The position numbers were made by a program, and so were the translations under genes. Below the pieces are notes generated by a model. That model had not been told where the DNA came from and did no database searches. It worked only from the letters and a program-made list of their open reading frames with translations. A stretch of DNA of 11,661 nt from Gammaproteobacteria bacterium. GTDB lineage: Bacteria > Pseudomonadota > Gammaproteobacteria > UBA9214. The DNA is taken from contig JAOUCV010000042.1 of the NCBI GenBank assembly GCA_029859555.1, positions 1-11,661 of the forward strand. The letters run 5' to 3'. This document shows positions 1 through 7,530 of the stretch, piece by piece (the first letter of the stretch is position 1; each line of letters opens with the position of its first letter).

Positions 1-129
1 GCGTGCCTGCTCCTGCAAAAGAAATACCGCAGGCTGCACTGTGAAATGAGGTATATCGTTTCCCCGAGCAGGCTGCGGGCTCGCCCGGCTTATTACACCT
101 ATAAGATAAAGGTGGATAACGACGGGTGG
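1..129 (+). other. Unassigned open frame entering from the left edge
   Basis: Frame 1 is open from base 1 to a TAA at 127-129, about 42 codons. It ends in a tyrosine/lysine-rich tail (AYYTYKIKVDNDGW). It could be the 3' end of an upstream gene, but I recognise no family. A run of this length can also occur by chance, so this is only a possible partial gene. Bases 130-155 show nothing. Confidence 0.2.
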
Positions 130-155
130 TAAAAAACGTATTCAATATGTTTTAG

Positions 156-736
156 CCAGGGGGAGCAGGGCAAGGTGAGATTAGGCCGGACTGGCAGCTA
201 AATCTGTCCCGGGGTGCTACCCGGTCAGTGCAGGCATCTTTAGATCTGCACATGCCGGTGATCTGGATTTGCACCACTATCGGCGTGCTTGTCTATGGCA
301 TGCTGGCGTGGATTCCTGTATGCCACCGGCGCTCGCGTCAGCCGGATTCGAAGGCAACCGACTGGTTGAGATCATCCGCACGGCAGCCCCGGCGATTATT
401 GTGATGGGCGGTGCCATTCAGTCCACCGAAGTGCTGAAAAACCGGCGCAATTACTCACGGGCAGACGTGACGGTAAAGGTCACCGGGCATCAAAGGTAGC
501 GGGGATGCGAGTATCTTGATGACGTTATTCGCTATAGCCGTCAGCGGTCGACATCACCGCAACAGATCGATGGCAGTGCACCCGGGGGCAAATGGTATCT
601 GCGTGTAGTTGACCGGCCCATGGTGGTGCCGGTTAGCCGGAAGATACGTTTCCTGACGAGCGCCGGTGATGTCATTCATTCATGCCGGGTCGCAGCCTGG
701 CCGGGTATTTTGAAAAGCGGACTTTCTCTTCTATAG
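156..736 (+). pseudogene. coxB: Decayed cytochrome c oxidase subunit II (coxB) remnant
   Basis: Intact CoxB is the CuA-carrying subunit of the respiratory terminal oxidase, with two N-terminal membrane helices and a periplasmic cupredoxin domain. Here the homology is split across frames. From 183 one frame reads DWQLNLSRGATRSVQ, then a helix-like LHMPVIWICTTIGVLVYGML, which fits the family N-terminus. Near 360 the reading moves to another frame: RLVEIIRTAAPAIIVMGGAI, then ADVTVKVTGHQ. The family continues HQWKW; here it reads HQR-stop-R, with the stop at 497-499, so the aromatic signature is lost by point changes. The same frame then runs EYLDDVIRYS, GGKWYLRVVDRPMVVPV and KIRFLTSAGDVIHS to a stop at 734-736. 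The C-terminal CuA ligand region (CxxxC, H, M) is absent, and no coxA or coxC follows. I infer a dead gene. Sequencing error cannot explain all the lesions, because several conserved residues are also substituted. Confidence 0.82.
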
Positions 737-737
737 T
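710..737 (+). promoter_or_regulatory. Sigma70-like promoter at the end of the coxB remnant, facing hdeD
   Basis: TTGAAA at 710-715 and TATAGT at 732-737 are separated by 16 bp. Each hexamer matches 5 of 6 consensus bases. Transcription would start near 744 and leave a leader of about 100 nt before hdeD. The -35 box also resembles the start of a sigma32 -35 (CTTGAAA), but no matching heat-shock -10 (CCCCAT-type) is present. Bases 738-846 hold no recognisable gene. The assignment rests on motif match and position only. Confidence 0.5.
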
Positions 738-846
738 ATGCGAACAGGGCTGATATATGCCGACCGGTTCGGCTGGCGGTGCGTCAACATGACAGGCCGC
801 CGTTTGATTCTGACAAAGAGTAAATTGTTCAAGGAGAGGGGAGGCT

Positions 847-1398
847 ATGAAAATGCTGCTGGACGCGTCACCTGAAAATATTCACCGTTTTACCAGCAAT
901 GCCCGCCGTACCGGTATTGTCATGATCGTTATAGGTCTTATTGGTATCTTGTTGCCAAATCTTGTCAGCCTGACGATTAATGCACTTATTGGTGGTCTGT
1001 TTTTGCTCAGTGCCGTTGTGCTGGCCTCAATTGCCTGGCTGAGTGAGGCGCGTAGCCTGATCATGTGGCTGAAACCTGTGGTGCTGCTGGCGCTGGCGCT
1101 GTTGATCCTGTTTCATCCGGCGGTAATTCTCTCTGTCATTGGCCTGTTGCTGGCACTCTACTTCCTGTTTGACGGTTTCGCCGGCATTGCCCTGGCGCGC
1201 GAGCTGAAACCGGGTAATGGCTGGCGTTTTATGATGTTTGACGGGGTGCTGTCTTTCGTCATGGGTATCGTGGTGATGCTGAACTGGCCCATGGGTGCCT
1301 CCTGGATTATCGGCCTGCTAATCGGGGTGAGTTTTTTATTCGACGGGATTGCCCTGTATGCCGTATCCAGAAGGATGGAGCCGGTAGCTACACAGTAG
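847..1398 (+). CDS. hdeD: HdeD family membrane protein (DUF308)
   Basis: This is a 183-residue inner-membrane protein of the HdeD/DUF308 family, whose E. coli member is tied to acid resistance at high cell density. The biochemical activity of the family is not defined. Six hydrophobic segments are visible, roughly residues 22-38, 43-63, 74-89, 91-117, 127-146 and 150-173. They form an internal repeat, with FLFDG occurring at about 106 and again at about 163. A short basic N-terminus and a basic C-terminal tail (SRRMEP) flank them. Length is close to E. coli HdeD. The ATG start has a strong purine-rich site (GGAGAGGGGAGG, ending about 3-4 bases upstream). It is the first intact gene after the coxB remnant and precedes trxC by 75 bp, an arrangement that recalls stress-tolerance islands. 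Family call is firm; the physiological role here is inferred. Confidence 0.88.
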   Translation: MKMLLDASPENIHRFTSNARRTGIVMIVIGLIGILLPNLVSLTINALIGGLFLLSAVVLASIAWLSEARSLIMWLKPVVLLALALLILFHPAVILSVIGLLLALYFLFDGFAGIALARELKPGNGWRFMMFDGVLSFVMGIVVMLNWPMGASWIIGLLIGVSFLFDGIALYAVSRRMEPVATQ

Positions 1399-1473
1399 TT
1401 CAGTTGCCCTGTAGTTGTTGATAGCGCAGGGCAGATTTCCAGATCAATACAAGAGGTAGATACGGATAAAGAC

Positions 1474-1911
1474 ATGACAGAGACAAGCAATATTGTTTGC
1501 CCGCAGTGCAATACGGTAAACCGGCTTCCAACCAACCGGCTCGGCGATCGACCGTTGTGCGGCAACTGTAAAAAACCGGTATTTAACGGTCATCCACTGG
1601 AGTTGCATGAAGGTAATTTCAACCAGCAGCTGACGCGCAGTGACATCCCGGTAGTAGTGGATTTCTGGGCACCCTGGTGCGGCCCCTGCACCATGATGGC
1701 GCCGGCATACGAACAGGCGGCTGGCGAACTGGAGCCGCGTGTGCGGCTGGCAAAGCTGAATACCGAGGAGTCGCAGCAGCTGGCTGGAAAATATGCGATA
1801 CGCAGTATTCCGACTATCGTGTTGTTTGATCATGGTCGCGAGGTTGCGCGCCAGTCGGGTGCCATGCAGCTGCCGCAACTGAAACAGTGGATAACAGCAA
1901 ACATTAAATAA
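1474..1911 (+). CDS. trxC: Thioredoxin 2 (TrxC-type, zinc-ribbon N-terminus)
   Basis: This is a cytoplasmic protein-disulfide reductase of 145 residues. An N-terminal zinc-ribbon has CxxC pairs at C9/C12 and C29/C32, which separate TrxC from TrxA. The thioredoxin fold follows, with the active site WCGPC (C69, C72) inside VVDFWAPWCGPC and the cis-proline loop SIPT (P113). All catalytic residues are present and length matches the family. In E. coli, TrxC is reduced by thioredoxin reductase, and its zinc domain tunes stability and redox response. The ATG at 1474 is chosen because a stop (TAA, 1468-1470) lies just upstream in frame; the ribosome site is weak (GGA about 10 bases upstream). It sits between hdeD and cbpA on the same strand, which suggests a stress-related transcript. 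The call is secure; co-transcription is inferred. Confidence 0.93.
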   Translation: MTETSNIVCPQCNTVNRLPTNRLGDRPLCGNCKKPVFNGHPLELHEGNFNQQLTRSDIPVVVDFWAPWCGPCTMMAPAYEQAAGELEPRVRLAKLNTEESQQLAGKYAIRSIPTIVLFDHGREVARQSGAMQLPQLKQWITANIK

Positions 1912-1953
1912 TCAGGACAGCTGCTGCCTGCAGCACTCACGGGATTTCAGCAT

Positions 1954-2907
1954 ATGGAATACAAGGACTACTACGAAGTCATGGGTGTGGCACGCGATGC
2001 CACCCAGGACGAGATCAAGCGTGTCTATCGAAAACTGGCGCGTAAATACCACCCGGACGTCAGCAAGGAAGCCGATGCCGAAGAACGCTTCAAGTCACTG
2101 GGCGAGGCCTATGAAGTGCTCAAGGACCCGGAAAAGCGTGCCGCCTATGATCAGCTGGGTGCCAACTGGCAGGGTGGCCAGGACTTCAATGCGCCACCCG
2201 ACTGGGATGCCGGTTTTGAGTTCAGTGGTGGTGGATTTACCGGTGGTGATTCAGCCGATTACAGTGATTTCTTCGAGACATTGTTCGGCCAGGGGCATGC
2301 GCGGCAGGGGGGGGCTCGAGGGGGTGGCTTTCATGCCCGTGGGCAGGACCGCCATGCCAAAATCCTGGTTGATATCGAAGACAGCTTCAAGGGCGCAACG
2401 CGCGCCATAAGCCTGCAGGTGCCAGAGCTCACGCCGGATGGTCATGTCACCACGCATACACGCACCCTGAATATCAGAATCCCCCAGGGTATTCGTGAAG
2501 GGCAGAAGATCAGGCTCTCCGGGCAGGGCGATCCGGGGCACGGGCAAGCCGCTGCCGGCGACCTGTACCTGGAAATAGATTTTAAACCCCATCCTCTTTA
2601 CCGTGCCGAGGCGCACGACTTGTACCTTGATTTACCGGTTGCACCCTGGGAAGCAGCGCTGGGGGCAACCGTCAAGGTGCCTACGCCTGTAGGTGCCGTG
2701 GAACTCAAGGTGCCTGCCGGTTCTGCGCAAGGCAGGAAGATGCGTCTCAAGGGGCGCGGCATCCCTGCAAAACAGCCGGGCGACCTGTATGTCGTGCTGC
2801 AAATTGCCTTGCCGGAGGCGGATTCCGAACAGGCCAGGAAACTGTATAAACAGATGCAGGAAGAGCTCAATTTCAATCCGCGCAGCCGCATGGGGGTGGA
2901 GGCATGA
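1954..2907 (+). CDS. cbpA: CbpA-type DnaJ/Hsp40 co-chaperone (curved DNA-binding protein)
   Basis: This 317-residue class B J-domain protein stimulates DnaK ATPase; its E. coli relative also binds curved DNA in the nucleoid. The J domain covers about residues 4-70, with the invariant HPD at 33-35 and the helix II basic patch KRVYRKLARKYHPD. A Gly/Phe-rich linker follows (about 88-128), containing FSGGGFTGG and ARGGGF. The DnaJ C-terminal beta domains I and II then run to about 300. There is no CxxCxGxG zinc finger, which excludes true DnaJ and fits CbpA (306 residues in E. coli). Its TGA overlaps the ATG of cbpM, matching the known cbpA-cbpM pairing. A run of eight G (2307-2314) sits in the linker and could be slip-prone. 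The ribosome site is weak, and the gap from trxC is 42 bp. Confidence 0.93.
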   Translation: MEYKDYYEVMGVARDATQDEIKRVYRKLARKYHPDVSKEADAEERFKSLGEAYEVLKDPEKRAAYDQLGANWQGGQDFNAPPDWDAGFEFSGGGFTGGDSADYSDFFETLFGQGHARQGGARGGGFHARGQDRHAKILVDIEDSFKGATRAISLQVPELTPDGHVTTHTRTLNIRIPQGIREGQKIRLSGQGDPGHGQAAAGDLYLEIDFKPHPLYRAEAHDLYLDLPVAPWEAALGATVKVPTPVGAVELKVPAGSAQGRKMRLKGRGIPAKQPGDLYVVLQIALPEADSEQARKLYKQMQEELNFNPRSRMGVEA

Positions 2908-3221
2908 AAGATGTTCATGAACTGGTAACGGCCACCCTGGTTGATGATGACCAGTTGCTCACCCTTGCCGACCTGTGCCGGGCATGTGATGTGCATGCCG
3001 AAGTGATTACAGACATGGTTGACTACGGCATTATCGAGCCCTGTGGCGAATCGACCGGGCGCTGGCAATTTAGCGGGGGTTGCCTGTGGCGAGTCACCAC
3101 TGTGGTACGCTTGCAGCGTGATCTTGAAGTAAACTTGGCGGGTGCTGCATTGGCACTTGATCTGCTCGAAGAACTTCGCGACCTGCGCAGACAGATAAAG
3201 TCGGCAGGCCGGGGTAGCTAA
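2904..3221 (+). CDS. cbpM: Chaperone modulator CbpM
   Basis: This is a 105-residue cytoplasmic modulator that, in E. coli (101 residues), binds the CbpA J domain and blocks its interaction with DnaK and its DNA binding. The sequence shows a MerR-like helix-turn-helix at about 17-45 (LTLADLCRACDVHAEVITDMVDYGI), then a GRWQFSG turn. A long amphipathic helical C-terminus follows (RLQRDLEVNLAGAALALDLLEELRDLRRQI), as is typical of the family. The ATG at 2904 overlaps the cbpA stop (ATGA), so translation is probably coupled and the two proteins made in a fixed ratio. The assignment combines sequence pattern with this diagnostic adjacency. The next gene starts 26 bp downstream with no terminator in between. 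Confidence 0.88.
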   Translation: MKDVHELVTATLVDDDQLLTLADLCRACDVHAEVITDMVDYGIIEPCGESTGRWQFSGGCLWRVTTVVRLQRDLEVNLAGAALALDLLEELRDLRRQIKSAGRGS

Positions 3222-3247
3222 AACGTACTAAATGGACGCATACATAA

Positions 3248-4357
3248 ATGATAACAATACGTAGCTGTTTCACGGCGAGCTGGTCTGTTACAGCTGTTCT
3301 TGCCATCCTGTTACTGGCTGCTTGCGGAAAGACGCCGGAGCCGGAAACTGCAGCTCCGGTCAGGCCGGTGAAAATCATGACCATTGGTGCGCATGGTGAC
3401 ACGGTTACCTGGGAGTTTCCGGGTAAGATAACCGCTGTTCGTGATGTTGAGCTTGCTTTCGAGGTGCAGGGAAGGATTATCGAATTGCCTATCGAAGACG
3501 GTCTGAAGGCCAGTGAGGGTGACCTGCTTGCCCGGCTGGATCCGAGGGACTATGAAGCGGCGCGCGATGCCGCTATAGCCAATCGACGCGCAATGCGCTC
3601 CGCCTACAACCGCGCCAAAAATATTTTCGAGCAGGGTGCAGGCTCGCAGGCCGAGGTGGACAAGACAGAACGGGATGTCCTGGTGGCAGAGCAGGACCTG
3701 GTGAAGGCGCAGAAGGCGCTGGATGATACCGTACTGGAAGCCCCGTATTCAGGTGTGGTGGCCAGCAAAATTGCCGAGGATTTCCAGAATGTACGGGCAA
3801 AAGAGTCTATCCTGATTTTTCAGGATACCTCTACCCTGGAGATTGATGCCAATGTACCTGAACGGGATTTTATTCACATGAAGCCGGGAATATCACTGCA
3901 GCAACGCAACGAACTGATTAAACCGGAAATTGCTGTCAGTTCGATTCCGGGAAAGTTGTTTTCTGCAACGCTGAAGTCATTTACGACAACGGCAGACCCG
4001 GTAACCCGTACCTATAAGGCTACTTTCACTTTTGAGAACCCTGCTGCTTATAACATACTGCCCGGCATGACGGCGCGGGTCGTACTGTACCCGTCTGCGG
4101 ATGTGCTGGATAGCATGCTGAGAACATCCGGCATACTTGTTCCGACAGTTGCAATCGCCGCAGATGAAAACGGCGATGCCTATGTATGGCGTGTGGATGC
4201 GGACACCATGAAGGTGTCACGTGCCGCGGTGACGCTGGGAGAGATGACTGGCGCTGATGTTCGGATAACCAGTGGTCTTGAAGACGGTGAACTGATCGCC
4301 ATAAGCGGAGCAGCCCATTTGGAAAAGGGTATGACAGTCCGCCCGCTCGATAAATAA
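3248..4357 (+). CDS. RND efflux periplasmic adaptor (membrane fusion lipoprotein)
   Basis: This 369-residue adaptor subunit would link an RND permease to an outer-membrane channel. Residues 1-26 form a lipoprotein signal ending in the lipobox LLAAC, with C26 as the predicted lipidated residue. Next come the first half of the lipoyl/barrel-sandwich domain (about 65-100, ending GDLLARLDPRDYE) and a coiled-coil hairpin (about 101-160, rich in A/R/E/K). The second lipoyl half follows (about 161-195, LEAPYSGVVASKIAEDFQNV), then beta-barrel and membrane-proximal domains (about 197-366). Length is normal for HlyD/AcrA-type adaptors. It begins 26 bp after cbpM and ends 17 bp before the permease. The ribosome site is poor (GGA about 12 bases upstream), so translation may depend on upstream genes. 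Substrate cannot be read from the sequence. No outer-membrane factor gene lies nearby, so a TolC-like channel encoded elsewhere is inferred. Confidence 0.9.
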   Translation: MITIRSCFTASWSVTAVLAILLLAACGKTPEPETAAPVRPVKIMTIGAHGDTVTWEFPGKITAVRDVELAFEVQGRIIELPIEDGLKASEGDLLARLDPRDYEAARDAAIANRRAMRSAYNRAKNIFEQGAGSQAEVDKTERDVLVAEQDLVKAQKALDDTVLEAPYSGVVASKIAEDFQNVRAKESILIFQDTSTLEIDANVPERDFIHMKPGISLQQRNELIKPEIAVSSIPGKLFSATLKSFTTTADPVTRTYKATFTFENPAAYNILPGMTARVVLYPSADVLDSMLRTSGILVPTVAIAADENGDAYVWRVDADTMKVSRAAVTLGEMTGADVRITSGLEDGELIAISGAAHLEKGMTVRPLDK

Positions 4358-4374
4358 GCACCGGCAATTCCCCT

Positions 4375-7300
4375 ATGAATATTGCAAAATTCTCGATTGA
4401 ACGGCGGGTTATCACGCTGGTACTGACTTTTGTCATGCTGGGTGCCGGTCTGCTCAGCTACGATGGCCTTAGTCGTCTGGAAGACCCGGAATTTACCATC
4501 AAGGAAGCACTGATAATAACTCCCTATCAGGGTGCTTCTGCTGCCGAAGTTGAAGAAGAGGTGACTGACCGGCTGGAGAAGGCTGCACAACAAATGGGGC
4601 AGCTTAAATTCATTGAATCAAAATCCGATCGTGGGCTCTCTACAATAACCGTCACAATAAAAGACAAGTATCAGAAGGAAGACCTGCAGCAGGTCTGGGA
4701 TGAATTGCGTCGCAAGATTGGCGATGTCCAGGATGATTTGCCGCCGGGTGCCGGTACTTCCATCGTGGTGGATGACTACGGTGATGTATACGGGATTTTT
4801 GTAGCGATTTACGGTGACGGTTACAGCTATGCCGAAATCAAGGATGTTGTCGATATGCTGCGTCGGGAGCTGTTACTGGTTCGTGATGTTGGCAAGATTG
4901 ATACCTACGGCGAACGTGTCGAGGCAGTTTATGTCGAGCTGAACCGCGATCGCATGTCGCAGCTTGGTATATCTGATGACGCTATTATTGCCGAACTGCG
5001 CCAGAAGAATGTAGTGACCGATGCAGGCCGGGTGAAGGTAGGAACTGAATTCATCACCATCAATCCGACCGGTGAACTTACCGAAGTCAGTCATTTTGAA
5101 TCTATCCTTATAAGTGGCGGTGGTGAGGAACAGATCTATTTGCGAGACGTCGCCAATGTCAGACGCGGCTACGTGGAACCGCAGGACCACTTGATCCGCT
5201 ACGATGGCAGGGAAGCGATTGGCCTGGGTATCTCAACGGTAGCAGGCGGTAACGTTGTCAAGATGGGGCAGGCCCTTGAGCATCGCCTGGTTGAACTGCA
5301 AGGACATCTTCCTGTCGGCATAGAGGCCGGTGTTGTATCCATGCAGTCTGAAGCCGTAACGATCGCCATCAATGGATTTGTCGTCAGTCTGCTCCAGGCT
5401 GTTGCGATTGTTATTGTTGTATTGCTGTTCTTCATGGGGCTGCGCAGCGGGATTCTTATTGGTTTCGTGCTGATGGTGACAATAGCAGGTACTTTTATCT
5501 TTATGTCACCGATGGAAGTCGCACTGGAGCGTATTTCCCTGGGTGCGCTGATTATCGCGCTGGGGATGCTGGTCGATAATGCCATTGTTGTTGTGGATGG
5601 CGTGCTGGTGCGCCTTGAAAAAGGCATTGATGCCAAGAAAGGTTCTATCGAAATTGTCAAACAGACGGCGATCCCGCTGCTGGGTGCCACCATAATCGCG
5701 ATACTGGCGTTCGCCGCTATCGGTACCTCGGATGACAACACCGGCGAGTTTTGCCGCTCGTTGTTCCAGGTTGTCATGATCTCGTTATTGCTCAGCTGGG
5801 TCACCGCGGTCACGTTGACGCCGCTGTTGTGCGTGATGTTCCTTAAGGCACCCGAAAACAAAAAGGGTGAAACTACGGAAGATCCCTACAGTGGTCGCGT
5901 GTACTCGCTGTACAAAAACTTCCTGCAGGCCGCTATTCGCATGAAGTTTGTCACCCTGGCGCTGGTAGTCGCCTTGTTTGCCACATCACTGTGGGGCTTT
6001 GGTTACGTCAAGCAGAGTTTCTTTCCGCCCTCCACACGACCACAGTTCATGGTCGATATCTGGTTGCCGCAGGGGACGCATATCGATGACACGGTTGATG
6101 CCATCGCCGATGTTGAACAACACATACTGTCTATCGAGGGTGTGACACACATAACGTCTCTGGTGGGCAAGGGCGGCCTGCGTTTTCTGTTGACGTATAG
6201 CCCGGAGAAACTCAACAGTGCCTATGCGCAGTTAATGGTGGATGTTGAATCGACTGATGTAATGGATGCTATTGCCATTGAGATTGAGGATTATCTTGAT
6301 GCCAATTACGAGGATATGCTGGGTTTTACCTCGAGGTTCCAGTTGGGCCCGGGTAGTACCGGCAAGATTCAGGCGCGTTTCAGCGGGCCTGACTATAATG
6401 TGTTGCGTGGGCTCGCCGAGCAGACTGAGGCGATTTACCGCGCGGATCATGACGCCAAGGCTATCCGCACGGACTGGCGGCAGCGCGTCAAGATGGTGCG
6501 GCCGGTACTGGCCGAAGAGCAGGCCAACCTGAACGGCATCACGCGTCCCGACATTGCCAATACATTGCTGGATGGCTTTCAGGGAAGGACGGTGGGTGTT
6601 TACCGTGAGGGTGATTTACTGCTTCCCATTATTCTGCGCGCCGAGGACCGGGAACGAACCAATATTGACAGTATGAGCGACCTGCAGATATGGAGTCCGG
6701 CTGCAGAGGCAAGGATTCCAATACGCCAGGTGGTATCCGGATTCGAAACGGTGTTTGAAGACGAGATTATTCAACGGCGTAACCGCAAGCCGACGATTAC
6801 GGTCTTTGCAGACCCGGATGAAGGTTATGCAACTGCCTTGTATGCCCGTGTGGCACCGCAGGTTGAGGCGCTTGAGCTGCCACCCGGCTATGAACTGGAA
6901 TGGGGCGGGGAGTATGAGGACTCAGCCAATGCACAGGCAGGCTTGTCGGCAGGTTTGCCGGTATTTTTTCTGAGTATGGTGTTGATCACAATTATGTTGT
7001 TTAACTCCCTCAAGCAGCCGTTGATTATCTGGTTGACGGTGCCGCTGGCGGTAATCGGTGTCACTGCCGGGTTATTGCTATCGGGCCAGCCATTCGGGTT
7101 CATGGCGCTGTTGGGTATTCTCAGTCTGTCCGGTATGTTGATAAAAAATGCGATCGTGCTGATCGACGAGATCAATTACCAGGTGGATGTGGGGACGCCA
7201 CTGATTGCTGCGATTGTTGACTCGGGCGCCAGTCGTTTGCGCCCTGTGGGTATGGCGGCCTCGACGACGGCGCTGGGCATGATCCCGTTAGTGTTTGACG

Positions 7301-7416
7301 CCTTTTTCGTGTCCATGGCGATCACTATTATTGCCGGGCTGATATTTGCCACCCTGCTAACCATGATTGTGGTGCCGGTGTTGTATGCCACGTTTTACCA
7401 TGAAGAAGCAGCCTGA
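4375..7416 (+). CDS. RND efflux transporter permease (AcrB/MexB superfamily)
   Basis: This 1013-residue proton-driven inner-membrane pump works as a trimer with the adaptor encoded just upstream. TM1 is at about 10-30, followed by a large periplasmic loop. TM2-TM6 are at about 333-492, with TM4 carrying GMLVDNAIVVVDG. TM7 is at about 523-545, followed by the second periplasmic loop, then TM8-TM12 at about 859-1008. The proton-relay Asp is present at D401, the next position is N402 where AcrB has a second Asp, and the TM10 lysine is K924 (SGMLIKNAIVLIDE). VDN is common in RND branches outside the AcrB/MexB core. The N-terminal RLEDPEFTIK signature points to such a branch (possibly TriC/MexK-like, low confidence). 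The gene is full length with no lesions. The 17-bp gap from the adaptor and weak ribosome site suggest translational coupling. Drug, metal or solvent specificity is unknown. Confidence 0.93.
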   Translation: MNIAKFSIERRVITLVLTFVMLGAGLLSYDGLSRLEDPEFTIKEALIITPYQGASAAEVEEEVTDRLEKAAQQMGQLKFIESKSDRGLSTITVTIKDKYQKEDLQQVWDELRRKIGDVQDDLPPGAGTSIVVDDYGDVYGIFVAIYGDGYSYAEIKDVVDMLRRELLLVRDVGKIDTYGERVEAVYVELNRDRMSQLGISDDAIIAELRQKNVVTDAGRVKVGTEFITINPTGELTEVSHFESILISGGGEEQIYLRDVANVRRGYVEPQDHLIRYDGREAIGLGISTVAGGNVVKMGQALEHRLVELQGHLPVGIEAGVVSMQSEAVTIAINGFVVSLLQAVAIVIVVLLFFMGLRSGILIGFVLMVTIAGTFIFMSPMEVALERISLGALIIALGMLVDNAIVVVDGVLVRLEKGIDAKKGSIEIVKQTAIPLLGATIIAILAFAAIGTSDDNTGEFCRSLFQVVMISLLLSWVTAVTLTPLLCVMFLKAPENKKGETTEDPYSGRVYSLYKNFLQAAIRMKFVTLALVVALFATSLWGFGYVKQSFFPPSTRPQFMVDIWLPQGTHIDDTVDAIADVEQHILSIEGVTHITSLVGKGGLRFLLTYSPEKLNSAYAQLMVDVESTDVMDAIAIEIEDYLDANYEDMLGFTSRFQLGPGSTGKIQARFSGPDYNVLRGLAEQTEAIYRADHDAKAIRTDWRQRVKMVRPVLAEEQANLNGITRPDIANTLLDGFQGRTVGVYREGDLLLPIILRAEDRERTNIDSMSDLQIWSPAAEARIPIRQVVSGFETVFEDEIIQRRNRKPTITVFADPDEGYATALYARVAPQVEALELPPGYELEWGGEYEDSANAQAGLSAGLPVFFLSMVLITIMLFNSLKQPLIIWLTVPLAVIGVTAGLLLSGQPFGFMALLGILSLSGMLIKNAIVLIDEINYQVDVGTPLIAAIVDSGASRLRPVGMAASTTALGMIPLVFDAFFVSMAITIIAGLIFATLLTMIVVPVLYATFYHEEAA

Positions 7417-7530
7417 TGTCCTCGGGTTGATCTGTTACGAACGTCACCTCAGGCGCTGTAAAAACATTGATAGCCGTTGTCAGGGCAGGCGCCTGGATTT
7501 CATCTAAAATACGGAAGACTCAAGAGCCTG

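Noticed and set aside
269..499. A 76-residue open frame as an independent gene
   Set aside because: Its C-terminal two thirds is CoxB sequence and homology continues past its stop and upstream in another frame. It is part of the pseudogene.
2598..3068. 156-residue minus-strand open frame
   Set aside because: It is antisense to cbpA/cbpM, whose domains are unambiguous, with no ribosome site or recognisable motif.
5199..5861. 220-residue minus-strand open frame
   Set aside because: It lies fully antisense to the intact RND permease and has low-complexity Ser/Thr/Ile composition typical of a shadow frame.
7450..7499. CAGGCGC/GCGCCTG inverted pair as a terminator for the RND genes
   Set aside because: The arms are about 33 bp apart with no T tract and an internal palindrome competes. 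Too weak to call.
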